DNA of 64,000 bases. Origin: DATEPR01 sp963780635 (GTDB lineage: Bacteria; Actinomycetota; Actinomycetes; Mycobacteriales; Pseudonocardiaceae). Below the pieces are notes generated by a model that was given only the letters and a program-made list of their open reading frames with translations, was not told the DNA's origin and searched no databases. Positions 50,937-60,202 of the stretch are shown one piece after another (position 1 is the first letter of the stretch; every line of letters starts with the position of its first letter). Position numbers and translations under genes: made by a program. Location: NCBI GenBank assembly GCA_963780635.1, contig CAWACW010000012.1:62001-126000 (forward strand). Reading direction: 5' to 3'.

Positions 50937-51821
50937 CTAAATATCGGCGGACTGGGGGCTCGAATCTGTCTCGATGGAGCCGCCGATCCGGAACTTCCGT
51001 TGCGTGCGTTGGTAGAACGTAGTTCGACCAAGGCGGACGACGCGGGCCGCGTCGGGCACCGCGGTGATGTCCACCACGGCACCGGGGCCCAGTTCGCCGA
51101 TGAGCCTGCCGTCCGCCTCGACCGCGACCCGCCCGCTGTGCGGCAGCACCGACAGGGCCAGTTTCTCGCCGCTGGACAGGAACAGCGCCCGGTTGAACGC
51201 CGAGTGCGGTGCCGCCGGCGTCACCAGGATGCCTTCGGCCTTCGGCGACACGATCGGGCCGCCCGCGGAGAAGTTGTAGGCCGTCGACCCGGTGGGGGTG
51301 GCGACGACGAGGGCGTCGGCGGAGTAGCGGACGAAGGGGTGGCCCTCGACCCACAGCTCGACCTCGGTCATGCCGTGGCCGGGCACCCGGACCAGGGCGA
51401 GGTCGTTGAACGCGGTGGTCTCCCGGCTGCCGCTGACCACCCGCAGGCCCGAGCGGGATTCGGCGGTGAACTCGTGCGCGTCGATCGCGCACAACGCCGG
51501 GTTGAGCTCGGGGATGTCGATCTCGGCGAGGAAACCCAGCCGACCCAGGTTGACGCCCAGAACGGGGACGCGACGGGGGAAGGCCAGGCCCATCGCGCGC
51601 AGCATCGTGCCGTCACCGCCGAGGCTGACCAGCAGGTCGGACTGCTCGCTCAGCTCGTCGGGCCCCGCGCCGGTCACGCCGTCGGCGCGCTGGTGCAGCT
51701 CGTCCACCAGGCCGATCGCCCGGATCCCCCGCTCGCCGGCCCACTGCGCGATCTGCTCGATCACAGCGCCACAGTCGCGTTTGGGGTGCAGGACGAGACC
51801 GATCGTCTTGACCAGGCCCAT
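50937..51821 (-). CDS. nadK: NAD kinase
   Basis: The 294-residue kinase has the GGDGTMLRAMG ATP/NAD motif, VLGVNLGRLGFLAEI, and VATPTGSTAYNFSAGGPIV, all characteristic of NadK. It phosphorylates NAD to NADP. The ATG at 51821 (MGLVKTIGLVLHPKRD) is the family start, with GAGGATCTC just before it; an upstream ATG at 51851 is possible. The gene ends 117 nt from the phospholipase gene. Confidence 0.93.
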   Translation of the reverse strand: MGLVKTIGLVLHPKRDCGAVIEQIAQWAGERGIRAIGLVDELHQRADGVTGAGPDELSEQSDLLVSLGGDGTMLRAMGLAFPRRVPVLGVNLGRLGFLAEIDIPELNPALCAIDAHEFTAESRSGLRVVSGSRETTAFNDLALVRVPGHGMTEVELWVEGHPFVRYSADALVVATPTGSTAYNFSAGGPIVSPKAEGILVTPAAPHSAFNRALFLSSGEKLALSVLPHSGRVAVEADGRLIGELGPGAVVDITAVPDAARVVRLGRTTFYQRTQRKFRIGGSIETDSSPQSADI

Positions 51822-51885
51822 GAGATCCTCCCGATGCCGGCCTTCGTGCATCCAGCATGGCCGGACGGGCCGGTGGGCGCCACGT

Positions 51886-53268
51886 TCAGCGGCAGGCGGC
51901 CGCGAGCGCGGCGGCGATGCGGTCCACGTCCACCTCGGTGGTGCGCCAGTTGCTGAACGCGGCCCGCAGGCCGGGCACGCCGGCCAGCACGGTCGGGGTC
52001 AGGAAGGTCTCGCCACCGGCGGCGACGGCGTCCGCGATCCCGGTCATCCGGGCGTCCGTGGGGTGCTCCCCCACTGTGAAACACACCACGTTCAACCGGA
52101 CCGGCGCGAGCAGCCGCACCCCGGGTATCTCGCGCAGCAGCTCACCCAGGCGGTGCGCGCAGGCCACGTTGCGTTCGACGATGTCGCGGTGCCCGGCGCG
52201 ACCGTAGGCGGTCAGGGTGCACCAGGCCGCGAGCGCGCGCAGCCGGCGGGAACTCTCCGGCACCAGGTGCACGAAGTCCGGGTCGGCGGTGGGCAGGCCG
52301 AGGTAGGCGGCGGCGTTCTGGAAGACCTTGACCTGCAGGTCCCGGCGGCGGCTGAACTGTATGGCCGAGTCGTAGGGCACGTTGAGCCACTTGTGCAGGT
52401 CGACGCATACCGAGTCGGCCGCGCCGATGCCCTCGACGAGGTGCGCGTAGCGCGGGCACAGCGCGGCGAACGCGCCGAACGCGCCGTCCACGTGCAGCCA
52501 GAAGTCGAACCGCTCGCGCAGCGCCACGATCGCGGCGATGTCGTCGTAGTCGACGGTGTTCACGGTGCCCGCGTTGGCCACCACGATCGCCGGGGCGCCG
52601 TCGCGGGCGGCCAGGGCGGCGGCGAGGGCGCTGACGTCGACGGCTTCCCGGCCGGGCAGTGTGGACACCAGGCGCATGGCGTCGCGGCCCAGGCCGAGGA
52701 TCGACATCGCCTTGTAGGCGCTGGAGTGCGGCGATCCGGAGTAGACGGCGACCTCGCGCAGCGCGCCGACGCCCGCGTCGGCGATCGAGACGCCGTGGCG
52801 CTCGCCCAGCCATTCCCGGGCCACGGCCAGGCCGACCAGGTTGGACATCGTCGCCCCGGACACGAACGCGCCGGTGTGCTCGGCGGGCAGCCCGAACAGC
52901 TCGCGCAGCCACCCGACGGTCTCGTGTTCCAGGGCCGTGGCCGCGGAATCCCTTGCGGTGACCGTGTTCTGGTCGTAGGTGGAGGTCAGCCAGTCCCCTG
53001 CCAGCGCCGCCGGGGTGGTGCCGCCGGTGACGAAGCCGAGGTAGCGCGGGCCGGCGCTGCCGGAGAAGCCGGGCTCGAAGCGGCGGCCGAACTCGGCGAG
53101 CGCGCCCCGCGCGCCGATGCCGTGTTCGGGCAGCGCCACCGGCGCGGGCCGCCGCGCGGTCGCGACGGGCCGCTGCGCGACACCGGCCAGCGCCCGCTCG
53201 GCCAGATCCCGGGTGGCGGCGAGCAGTGCGGGCAGGTCGGCCAGGTCGTCGGCGAGGCGCTCGTCCAC
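51886..53268 (-). CDS. Group II PLP-dependent decarboxylase (aromatic-L-amino-acid/DDC type)
   Basis: The 460-residue enzyme has FVSGATMSNLVGLAVAREWLG (part), the Asp of VDGAFGAFAALCPRY, and the PLP lysine in VCVDLHKWLNVPYDS. This is the group II fold of DOPA, tryptophan, glutamate and diaminobutyrate decarboxylases. The substrate cannot be read. The GTG at 53268 follows GGGAG. It is divergent from the ABC/UbiD operon across a 387-bp region with several TGTCGACA boxes, so it may be coregulated with it. Confidence 0.87.
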   Translation of the reverse strand: MDERLADDLADLPALLAATRDLAERALAGVAQRPVATARRPAPVALPEHGIGARGALAEFGRRFEPGFSGSAGPRYLGFVTGGTTPAALAGDWLTSTYDQNTVTARDSAATALEHETVGWLRELFGLPAEHTGAFVSGATMSNLVGLAVAREWLGERHGVSIADAGVGALREVAVYSGSPHSSAYKAMSILGLGRDAMRLVSTLPGREAVDVSALAAALAARDGAPAIVVANAGTVNTVDYDDIAAIVALRERFDFWLHVDGAFGAFAALCPRYAHLVEGIGAADSVCVDLHKWLNVPYDSAIQFSRRRDLQVKVFQNAAAYLGLPTADPDFVHLVPESSRRLRALAAWCTLTAYGRAGHRDIVERNVACAHRLGELLREIPGVRLLAPVRLNVVCFTVGEHPTDARMTGIADAVAAGGETFLTPTVLAGVPGLRAAFSNWRTTEVDVDRIAAALAAACR

Positions 53269-53655
53269 TGGTGCTCCCGCGGGGTGTGGTCGGCAACGTC
53301 GAAGCGGACCATATCCCCAGGACCAGGCCGGTAGCCCGTTCAGCCCAGACCGCCCGACGAGTGTCGACAGTAACCAGTTGGGCACATCACAGTTGTTGAT
53401 CATTAAAAGTGATCTAAGAGCACAATTCGGGCAGCACAATACCGGCGTGCGAAACCACAGCACGCCGATCATCAGCGCGTTCACTGTAGCTCGACGAGTG
53501 AATGCCCGATTCACCACCCCTCGTCCACCCGTTGTCGACAGTTGCGTCTTGACAGCCACAAGCGACCTGGAACACACTCCTCCACACATCAAGTGTCGAC
53601 ACATCCTGTCGACCTGGACGTAACCCACAGCACGTACACGACCGGGGAGCCGCTG
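53269..53655. promoter_or_regulatory. AT-rich divergent control region with three TGTCGACA boxes
   Basis: This region is clearly AT-richer than its neighbours around 53390-53440. It carries exact TGTCGACA palindromes at 53362-53369, 53533-53540 and 53594-53601, and a partial TGTCGAC at 53607-53613. A GATCA/TGATC inverted repeat lies at about 53398-53414. It separates the decarboxylase from the ABC/UbiD operon. The GntR/FCD regulator encoded at the end of that operon is the likely ligand of the boxes. Confidence 0.6.
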
Positions 53656-54534
53656 ATGACGACCGGCACCGTGGCCCTCGAGGCCAGGGATCTGCAGCTT
53701 GGGCACCGCAGCAGTCGCGGCGAGGCGTTCACGCTCGCCTGCCAGGACCTGAACCTGCAGGTCAATGAGCATGAGTTCGTCGTGATCGTGGGCCCAAGTG
53801 GCTGCGGCAAATCGACGTTCCTGGAGGCCGTCGCGGGGCTGGTACCCGTCGCGGGCGGCCGGCTGGAGCTGCACGGCACGCAGATCAAGGGCCCCGGCCC
53901 GGAACGGTCGCTGGTGTTCCAGCAGGCGTCGCTGTTCCCATGGCGCACCGTGCTGGGCAATGTCCTGTTCGGTCCGCAGGTGCAGCGACGCATGTCGCCT
54001 GCCGTCGAGCAGCGCGCTCGGGACCTGCTGGAGGTCGCCGGCCTGACGAACGTCGCGCACAAGTTTCCGCACGAGTTGTCCGGTGGCATGCGGCAGCGGG
54101 CGAACCTGGCCAGGGCACTGGCCACCGACCCCGACCTGCTCCTGTTGGACGAGCCGTTCGGCGCGCTGGACGCGCAGAACCGCGAAACCCTGCAGGACGA
54201 GCTGCTGCGGATCTGGCAGGCCGACGGACCGGACGCCCGCAAGACCGCGTTGTTCGTCACCCACGACGTGAACGAAGCGGTGCTGCTCGCCGACCGGGTG
54301 CTGGTGTTCTCACCGTCCCCGGCGCGGGTGGCGCATGTGCTGACGATCGACGCTCCTCGCCCACGAGGCGCGGAATGGCGGCGCAGCAGCGAATTCCTCG
54401 CTTACGGCGACGAGATCCTCGCCGCTCTCCACCAACGAGAGTTGCCCACCACAGACAGTTCAGTGAGGAACCATGACGGCAACACAGGAAGCGGCAGTCG
54501 GACGGCCAACCCCACACACGACGCCGTCGTTTGA
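53656..54534 (+). CDS. ABC transporter ATP-binding protein, NitT/TauT type
   Basis: The 292-residue ATPase has Walker A GPSGCGKST (46-54), the Q-loop QQASLFPWRTV, the signature LSGGMRQRANLARAL, Walker B LLLLDEPFGALDA and the switch THDVNEAVLLADRV. LFPWRTV before the signature is typical of the TauB/SsuB/nitrate subfamily. The ATG at 53656 follows GGGGAG. Its 3' end overlaps the permease gene by 62 nt. It energises uptake of the operon's substrate. Confidence 0.92.
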   Translation: MTTGTVALEARDLQLGHRSSRGEAFTLACQDLNLQVNEHEFVVIVGPSGCGKSTFLEAVAGLVPVAGGRLELHGTQIKGPGPERSLVFQQASLFPWRTVLGNVLFGPQVQRRMSPAVEQRARDLLEVAGLTNVAHKFPHELSGGMRQRANLARALATDPDLLLLDEPFGALDAQNRETLQDELLRIWQADGPDARKTALFVTHDVNEAVLLADRVLVFSPSPARVAHVLTIDAPRPRGAEWRRSSEFLAYGDEILAALHQRELPTTDSSVRNHDGNTGSGSRTANPTHDAVV

Positions 54535-55327
54535 CCCCACCGCCGGCCGGTCCGGCGCGGCCGGCTGGGCCCGCAGGCACAGCACCGTCCTCCTGGGCAC
54601 GCTCGGTGTGGTGATCGTGCTGGTCGCCTGGCAGATCTGCGCGTCGGCCGGCGTGGTGGACATCTCCTTCACCAGCAGCCCGATCCGCATCGCCCAGTCC
54701 GAGGGCACCTTGTTCCACTCCGGCGCCATCTGGCCGGTACTCGGATCGACGGCCCTGGAACTGTTGTGGGGCCTGCTGATCAGCTTCGTCGCGGGCATCC
54801 CGATCGGACTCGTGCTGGGCCGTAGCAAGGTCCTGCACGACATGACGCAACCGCTGATCAACGTGCTGTACTCCGTGCCGTACGTGATCTTCATGCCGAT
54901 CATCATCTTCTGGTTCGGCATCAACGAGTCCTCCCGCGTCGTCGTGATCGTCTGGGCGGCGATCCTGCCGCTGGTGATCAACGTCATCGCGGGTGTCCGT
55001 GCGCTCAACAGCGACTACGTCCGGGTGTCCACAGTGTTCTGTGCTTCCCGGGTGGCGTTCTTCCGGACCGTCGCACTGCCGGCGACCCTGCCCTACATCC
55101 TGGCCGGCATCCGCCTGTCGGTGGGCAAGGCCCTGGTCGGCGCCATCGTCGCCGAACTGTTCCTGGCCAGCAACGGCCTGGGCTATTTCGTGCAGAACGC
55201 CACATCGAACTTCGACATGGATGCCGCCTTCGCGGGGATCGTGATCCTCGCGGTCGTGGCACTACTCCTCAACTGGGGCGTCAGCTTGATCGAGCGGCGC
55301 TTCACTCACTGGGCAGGTGCACAATGA
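54473..55327 (+). CDS. ABC transporter permease, NitT/TauT type
   Basis: The 284-residue protein has six membrane helices and the EAA-loop region RVSTVFCASRVAFFRTVALPATLPYILAG (part), as in SsuC/TauC. The unusually long 62-nt overlap with the ATPase gene and the ATGA overlap with the binding-protein gene show tight coupling. The start at 54473 (MTATQEAAVGRPTPH) lies just after GTGAGGAACC. Confidence 0.9.
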   Translation: MTATQEAAVGRPTPHTTPSFDPTAGRSGAAGWARRHSTVLLGTLGVVIVLVAWQICASAGVVDISFTSSPIRIAQSEGTLFHSGAIWPVLGSTALELLWGLLISFVAGIPIGLVLGRSKVLHDMTQPLINVLYSVPYVIFMPIIIFWFGINESSRVVVIVWAAILPLVINVIAGVRALNSDYVRVSTVFCASRVAFFRTVALPATLPYILAGIRLSVGKALVGAIVAELFLASNGLGYFVQNATSNFDMDAAFAGIVILAVVALLLNWGVSLIERRFTHWAGAQ

Positions 55328-56316
55328 TCTCACTGACGAGAAGGTCACTGGCTGCGGCCGTCGTGGCCGCCGGGGTGCTCACCACGGTGGTGGCATGCGG
55401 CAGCGGTGGCGCTGACTCGACGGTCAAGGCCGACTCCGGCGGGCTGCTGCCGCTCAAGATCGGCTACACCGCCGTGGGCGCGGGCTACTCCGATCTGTAC
55501 GACGGCGTCGAGGACGGCATCTTCAAGAAGCACGGCCTCAATGTGCAGCTCGTCCGCCTCAACACCAGCGCGCAGCTGGTCGCGGCGCTGGAGAGCAACA
55601 GCGTGCAGATCGCCGTCGGCGCGGCCGCCGACAGCGCGGCCGCCATCCTCAAGGGCGCCGACCTGAAGTTCATCGCGATGTCGGAGCCGACCTACAACCT
55701 GGAGATGTGGGCCGGCCCCGCGGTCAAGACCATCGCCGACCTCAAGGGCAAGAAGGTCGCGCTGACCTCGCCCGGCTCCGAGGGCGACTTCGGCCTGACC
55801 GACCTGCTCACCTCGCACGGCATCGCTCGTGCCGACGTCACGTCCACCTACGTGCAGAGCGCCGCCGCCGAAGTGGCCGCCCTGGACTCCGGTGCCGTCT
55901 CGGCCATCCTGACCCAGCCGCCGCAGGGCACCTCGACGCGGCAGAAGGGCGCGCACCGGCTGGCCGCGCTGACGAACCTGCCCTTCGCCGTCGGCGCCTA
56001 CACCACGGACGGCAAGTACCTGGCCAAGAACCACACCCTGGCCACGAAGTTCCTCGCCGCCGAGGCCGAGGCACTGCAGTACCTGCCCACGCACGAGCAG
56101 CAGACCGAGGCCGCGATCAAGAAGTACACCGGCGAGAACGACCCGACCCTGGACGAGTACGCCTACAAGTTCTTCCTGAACGTGTGGTCCAAGACGCCGC
56201 AGGTGCCCGAGTCGCTCATCAAGCAGGCGTTCGTGCAGGGCGCGCAGAAGGCGAAGAAGACGGCGCCCAGTGACGTGTCGCAGTACATCGACAACAGTCT
56301 CTACCAGGCGTCCTGA
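55324..56316 (+). CDS. ABC transporter substrate-binding lipoprotein (NMT1/SsuA-like)
   Basis: The 330-residue protein has a lipoprotein signal with lipobox VVAC (Cys25) and then the two-lobed NMT1/SsuA fold: LKIGYTAVGAGYSDLYDGVEDG (part), then LVAALESNSVQIAVGAAADS and VALTSPGSEGDFGLTDLLTS. Relatives bind nitrate, taurine, sulfonates, pyrimidine precursors or aromatic acids. Given the operon, a carboxylated aromatic or heteroaromatic compound is likely. ATGA overlap with the permease gene. Confidence 0.9.
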   Translation: MISLTRRSLAAAVVAAGVLTTVVACGSGGADSTVKADSGGLLPLKIGYTAVGAGYSDLYDGVEDGIFKKHGLNVQLVRLNTSAQLVAALESNSVQIAVGAAADSAAAILKGADLKFIAMSEPTYNLEMWAGPAVKTIADLKGKKVALTSPGSEGDFGLTDLLTSHGIARADVTSTYVQSAAAEVAALDSGAVSAILTQPPQGTSTRQKGAHRLAALTNLPFAVGAYTTDGKYLAKNHTLATKFLAAEAEALQYLPTHEQQTEAAIKKYTGENDPTLDEYAYKFFLNVWSKTPQVPESLIKQAFVQGAQKAKKTAPSDVSQYIDNSLYQAS

Positions 56317-56346
56317 CATACCCATCCGGCAAGGAGGAGCACCATC

Positions 56347-57048
56347 GTGGACTGGACGGATTTCCTGACCGAGCGAGACACCGCGCTGCTTGGCAGCACG
56401 TCGTGGGCCAAGCAAGCGCCGTTCGGGCTGGGTGAGCGTCCCGCGGTGGTCGTGGTCGACCTCTACTACGCGGCGGTCGGGCTGCCGCGCACCGACATCC
56501 TCGAGTCGGTGCGCGACTGGCCCAGCTCGTGCGGCCTGGAGGGCTGGGCCGCCGTGGACCGGACCGCCGGGCTGCTGGCCACCGCTCGGGCGGCGGGCGC
56601 GCAGGTGATCTACCTGCACGCCACGCCACCCGAGTGGGGCCGGTGGAACCGCAAGCCCCCGAGGAAACTGGCCGTGCGCGCCGACGGGATCGACCCGAAC
56701 GACATCGTCGCCGAGGCCGCCCCGCAGCCTGGTGACATCGTGCTGACCAAGATCGGGCCCAGCGCGTTCCACCAGACCGCGCTGGACACGATCCTGCGCA
56801 GCGGCGGCTACGACACGATCCTGGTCGCCGGCGAGGCCACCAGTGGCTGCGTGCGCTCGACCGTCGTGGACGGCTGCGTCGCCGGCTACAAGATCGGCGT
56901 GGTAGGCGACTGCTGTTTCGACCGTTTCGAGGCTTCCCACTGGGTCAGCCTGTTCGACATGAACCAGAAGTACGCGGACGTGATCCCGGCCGATGACGCG
57001 GAGCGCTACCTTCGCGGGTGTGAATCCTCATCAGAAGGAGCGGCATGA
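56347..57048 (+). CDS. Isochorismatase-family cysteine hydrolase
   Basis: The 233-residue hydrolase has the family triad: Asp38 (AVVVVDLYYA), Lys135 (LTKIGPSAF) and Cys168 (GEATSGCVRSTVVDG). The family includes N-carbamoylsarcosine, nicotinamide, maleamate and ureidoacrylate amidohydrolases. The GTG at 56347 has GGAGGAG at 56333-56339. It overlaps the UbiD gene by 4 nt (ATGA), so both act in one pathway, perhaps removing an amide or carbamoyl group before or after decarboxylation. The exact substrate is unknown. Confidence 0.88.
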   Translation: MDWTDFLTERDTALLGSTSWAKQAPFGLGERPAVVVVDLYYAAVGLPRTDILESVRDWPSSCGLEGWAAVDRTAGLLATARAAGAQVIYLHATPPEWGRWNRKPPRKLAVRADGIDPNDIVAEAAPQPGDIVLTKIGPSAFHQTALDTILRSGGYDTILVAGEATSGCVRSTVVDGCVAGYKIGVVGDCCFDRFEASHWVSLFDMNQKYADVIPADDAERYLRGCESSSEGAA

Positions 57049-58487
57049 CTGAGACTCCCGCGGACCTGCGGCAGTGGCTGGCGGAGGCCGAGAAGGCCGG
57101 CGAGCTGCAGACGATCCGCGGCGCGCACTGGGAACTGGAGATCGGCGCGCTCGGCCAGGTCAACTACCGGCGCCCGAACCCGAAGGCGCTGATGTTCGAC
57201 GACATCACCGGCTACGCCCCTGGCTTGCGAGTGCTCTCCAGCACCACCACCAACCCGCGGCTGCTCGGCTCGGTGCTCGGCCTCGGCTGGGACAACACCG
57301 ACTTCGACCTGATGGACTCGCTGGCCGTCAAGCCCGACGAGTGGGTGCGCACCGCCGCGCAGTTCGCGCCGGTCACCGTCGAGGACGGCCCGCTGCTGGC
57401 CAACGTGATCAGCAAGCCGGACATCGACCTGCTGAAGTTCCCGGTGCCGCTGTGGCACGAGGGCGACGGCGGCCGCTACATCGGCACCGGCTGCGCCGTG
57501 GTGACCCGCGACTACGACACCGGCCGCATCAACCTGGGTGCCTACCGGATGCAGGTGCAGGACGACGGCCGCACCGCCACGGTGAACATCGAGCAGGGCA
57601 AGCACGGCGCGCAGCACCTGCGCCGCTGGTTCGAGGCCGAGGGTCGCGCCCCCATCGCCGTGACACTGGGCATGCACCCGGCCTACCTGGTCGCCGCCGG
57701 TGTCGAGGTGCCGGGTGACGTGTCCGAGTACGGCTACGTCGGCGCCATGCAGGGCGCGCCAGTGCACACGATCGCCGGGCAGGTCACCGGCCTGCCGCTG
57801 CCCTGGGACGCGGAGATCGCGATCGAGGGCTGGGTGACGCCGGACAACAAGCGGCCCGAGGGCCCGTTCGGCGAGTGGACCGGCTACTACTCCGGTTCCA
57901 AGGAACCGATCCTGAACATCGACGTCGAGCGCGTCTACCACCGCGACGACCCGATCCTGCTCGGCGCCCCGCCCGGCAAGCCGCCGCACGACTACTCCTA
58001 CATGCGCACCGTGATGAAGTCCGCGCTCATCACCGACTCGCTGCGCAAGACCGGCCTGCCCGGGTTGCGCGGGGTGTGGGCGCACGAGGCGGGCGGCGGA
58101 CGGTCGCTGCTGATCGTGTCCGTGGAGCAGCGCTACCCCGGTCACGCCCGCCAGGCCGGCTACCTGGCCGCGCAACTGCCCAACGCCGCCTACATGAACC
58201 GCTTCACGATCGTGGTCGACCACGACGTGAACCCGCGGGACCTGACCGAGGTCGTGTGGGCCATGACCGGCCGCACCGACCCGGCGATCGACATCGAGGT
58301 GATGAAGCGGACCTGGGGAAGCCGCGTCGACCCGTTGACGCTGCCCGGTGAGGTGCCGTTCAACAACCGCGCGGTCATCGACGCGTGCCGACCGTTCGAG
58401 CGGCTCGACTCGTTCCCGCAGGTCGCCGAGTCCAGCGAGGAACTGATCACGTCGGTGAGCCGGCGATGGCCCGAAGTGGCCGGATAG
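57045..58487 (+). CDS. UbiD-family (prFMN-dependent) decarboxylase
   Basis: The 480-residue protein has the UbiD catalytic set: Arg168 (GAYRMQV), Glu272 and Glu277 (PEGPFGEWTGYYS), placed as in Fdc1/UbiD. UbiD enzymes reversibly decarboxylate aromatic, heteroaromatic or acrylic acids with prenylated FMN. The prFMN synthase UbiX is not in the window and must be elsewhere. It is cotranscribed with the importer and hydrolase, and the regulator gene overlaps its end by 22 nt, so the operon is likely catabolic. Confidence 0.93.
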   Translation: MTETPADLRQWLAEAEKAGELQTIRGAHWELEIGALGQVNYRRPNPKALMFDDITGYAPGLRVLSSTTTNPRLLGSVLGLGWDNTDFDLMDSLAVKPDEWVRTAAQFAPVTVEDGPLLANVISKPDIDLLKFPVPLWHEGDGGRYIGTGCAVVTRDYDTGRINLGAYRMQVQDDGRTATVNIEQGKHGAQHLRRWFEAEGRAPIAVTLGMHPAYLVAAGVEVPGDVSEYGYVGAMQGAPVHTIAGQVTGLPLPWDAEIAIEGWVTPDNKRPEGPFGEWTGYYSGSKEPILNIDVERVYHRDDPILLGAPPGKPPHDYSYMRTVMKSALITDSLRKTGLPGLRGVWAHEAGGGRSLLIVSVEQRYPGHARQAGYLAAQLPNAAYMNRFTIVVDHDVNPRDLTEVVWAMTGRTDPAIDIEVMKRTWGSRVDPLTLPGEVPFNNRAVIDACRPFERLDSFPQVAESSEELITSVSRRWPEVAG

Positions 58488-59251
58488 TGGCCGCCGAGGG
58501 GCTGGCCGACACCGTCCCCGCGCTGCGTGCCGTCGACGACGCGCGCGGGGACGATCTCGGCCGGTTGCGGCAGGATCTGCTGTTCAGCGCGCTACGTGGC
58601 ATCGAGGGCAGCTCGTCACTGGCGTTCGTCATCTTCCGCGAGCTGGCGATCGGCATCGTGGAGGGCCGGTTGCCGCCCGGGCACGAGGTGAACTCGGCCG
58701 AGCTGGCCCGCGAGTTCAACACGTCCCGCACCCCGGTGCGGGAGGCGTTGCTGATGCTCGAACGCGAGGACCTGGTGATCGTGCCGCCCCGGCGGCGGCC
58801 CTACGTGTCCGGGGTGGCGCTGCCGCAGGTCCGCGAGATCTACGAGATCCGCGCGAGCCTCTACGGGCTGGTCAGCGAACTGCTCGTGCAGCGGGCCAGT
58901 GACAAGGGCATCGCCACCCTGCAGCACTGGCAGGACAGGCTGGCCGCGGATGCCGCCGCGGGCGACGTGGACGGCTACTTCTGGCACAACGTCGGTTTCC
59001 GCAACTCGGAGGCCAGCCTGTCGGGCAACCACGAACTGCAGCGCCGCCTGAGCTCGCTGGGTCTGCAGATGCACCGGTTCCGGCACCTGAGCCTGTCGCT
59101 GCCCGGCCGGCTGCTCAACTCGCTGGCCGACCACGAGCGGCTGTTGCGTGCCTACGCCGAACGCGACATCGCGATGGCGGTCGCGATCAGCAAGTCGTTG
59201 GTGTGGCGGGGTTATCACGCGATCGAACGGGCAGGTCTGTCAGGTCTGTAG
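58466..59251 (+). CDS. GntR family regulator with FCD domain
   Basis: The 261-residue protein has an N-terminal winged helix (NSAELAREFNTSRTPVREAL, LEREDLVIVPPRRRPYVSGV) and a C-terminal all-helical FCD domain (RASLYGLVSELLVQRA, HNVGFRNSEAS, DHERLLRAYAERD). FCD regulators sense organic acids. The ATG at 58466 lies inside the UbiD gene; a GTG at 58487 (TAGTG overlap) is an alternative. It is the last gene of the operon and probably represses it through the TGTCGACA boxes. Confidence 0.9.
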   Translation: MARSGRIVAAEGLADTVPALRAVDDARGDDLGRLRQDLLFSALRGIEGSSSLAFVIFRELAIGIVEGRLPPGHEVNSAELAREFNTSRTPVREALLMLEREDLVIVPPRRRPYVSGVALPQVREIYEIRASLYGLVSELLVQRASDKGIATLQHWQDRLAADAAAGDVDGYFWHNVGFRNSEASLSGNHELQRRLSSLGLQMHRFRHLSLSLPGRLLNSLADHERLLRAYAERDIAMAVAISKSLVWRGYHAIERAGLSGL

Positions 59252-59257
59252 CGCCTT

Positions 59258-60184
59258 TCAACACCTCGTCCAGGCAGGCGTCCAGGTCTCGCGGTCGGGG
59301 GGCTGCCGGTGGCCGAGGTGCTCGCGCAGCGCGCTGAGTCCGGGATGGGCATTGTCGGCCCGGCACAGCAGCGAGTGCGGGTAGACCGGTGTCGGGTCGC
59401 GCAGGGCGATGCGCCGCAGGTCGTAGTCGGCGGGCCAGAGCAGGTGGGTCTGCTCGCCGACGAAGGTCGCCAGGGCCGCCGACTCGGCGATCGTGTCCAG
59501 CAGTGGTTCGGTGCCGAAGTTCGGGCCCACCAGGTCGATGGTGAGCCCGAACGCGGCGGCGAGATCGTCGTAGAAGGCGGCCCACTCGGTGCCGGTGACG
59601 TTGCCCGGCATCCAGATCCGGTGCCCGGCCAGCGTGCGGGGAGTGACCGCGCGAGCGGCGGCCAGCTGGTGGCCCGGTCCGGTGAGCAGTTCGATGGGCT
59701 CGTCGAGGACGCGGGTGGCGTCGATCTCGTCGGGTAGCTGCCGCCCGGGCATCGTGACGGCGCGGAAGGACGCGTCGATCGCGCCGGACCGGATCGCCTG
59801 GACGGCAGCGCCGGCGTCGGGCAGCGCCACCACGTCGAGCTCGATCTCCGGATGCACGCGGTGGAACTCGCGCAGCAGGCCTCCTGGCGCGAGCCGCCGG
59901 TTGATCACGTCGACGCGCAGCGCCCGGCGACCGGGCAGCACCGAGCCGGCGGCCCGATCCTCGACGCGCAGCAGTTCGCGGGCGTGCGGCAGGAACGCCT
60001 GCCCGTCGATGGTCAGCCGCGCACCGCGCGCGGTGCGCGTGAACAGCCGCACCGCGAGGTCCTTCTCCAGCGCGGCGACGCGTTTGGACACGGCCTGCTG
60101 GGTGATGTCGAGATCGGCGGCGGCTTCCTGGAACTGGCCCGCGTCCGCGACGGCGACGAAGGTGCGCACGGCATCGAGATCCAC
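59258..60184 (-). CDS. LysR family transcriptional regulator
   Basis: The 308-residue protein has the LysR winged helix (LDAVRTFVAVADAGQFQEAA, ITQQAVSKRVAALEKDLAVR) and a two-lobed effector domain (LELDVVALPDAG region, later EWAAFYDDLAAAFGL). The GTG at 60184 is the only start next to the HTH. It is divergent from an MFS gene across 129 nt with two similar inverted repeats, so it likely regulates that transporter. Its stop is 6 nt from the GntR stop, with no obvious terminator between them. Confidence 0.9.
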   Translation of the reverse strand: MDLDAVRTFVAVADAGQFQEAAADLDITQQAVSKRVAALEKDLAVRLFTRTARGARLTIDGQAFLPHARELLRVEDRAAGSVLPGRRALRVDVINRRLAPGGLLREFHRVHPEIELDVVALPDAGAAVQAIRSGAIDASFRAVTMPGRQLPDEIDATRVLDEPIELLTGPGHQLAAARAVTPRTLAGHRIWMPGNVTGTEWAAFYDDLAAAFGLTIDLVGPNFGTEPLLDTIAESAALATFVGEQTHLLWPADYDLRRIALRDPTPVYPHSLLCRADNAHPGLSALREHLGHRQPPDRETWTPAWTRC

Positions 60185-60202
60185 GCCGACGGACCCTAGT
60201 CG

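Noticed and set aside
53414..53602. Small open frame in the control region upstream of the ABC/UbiD operon
   Set aside because: No Shine-Dalgarno or family features; the sequence is better explained by promoter elements and TGTCGACA boxes.
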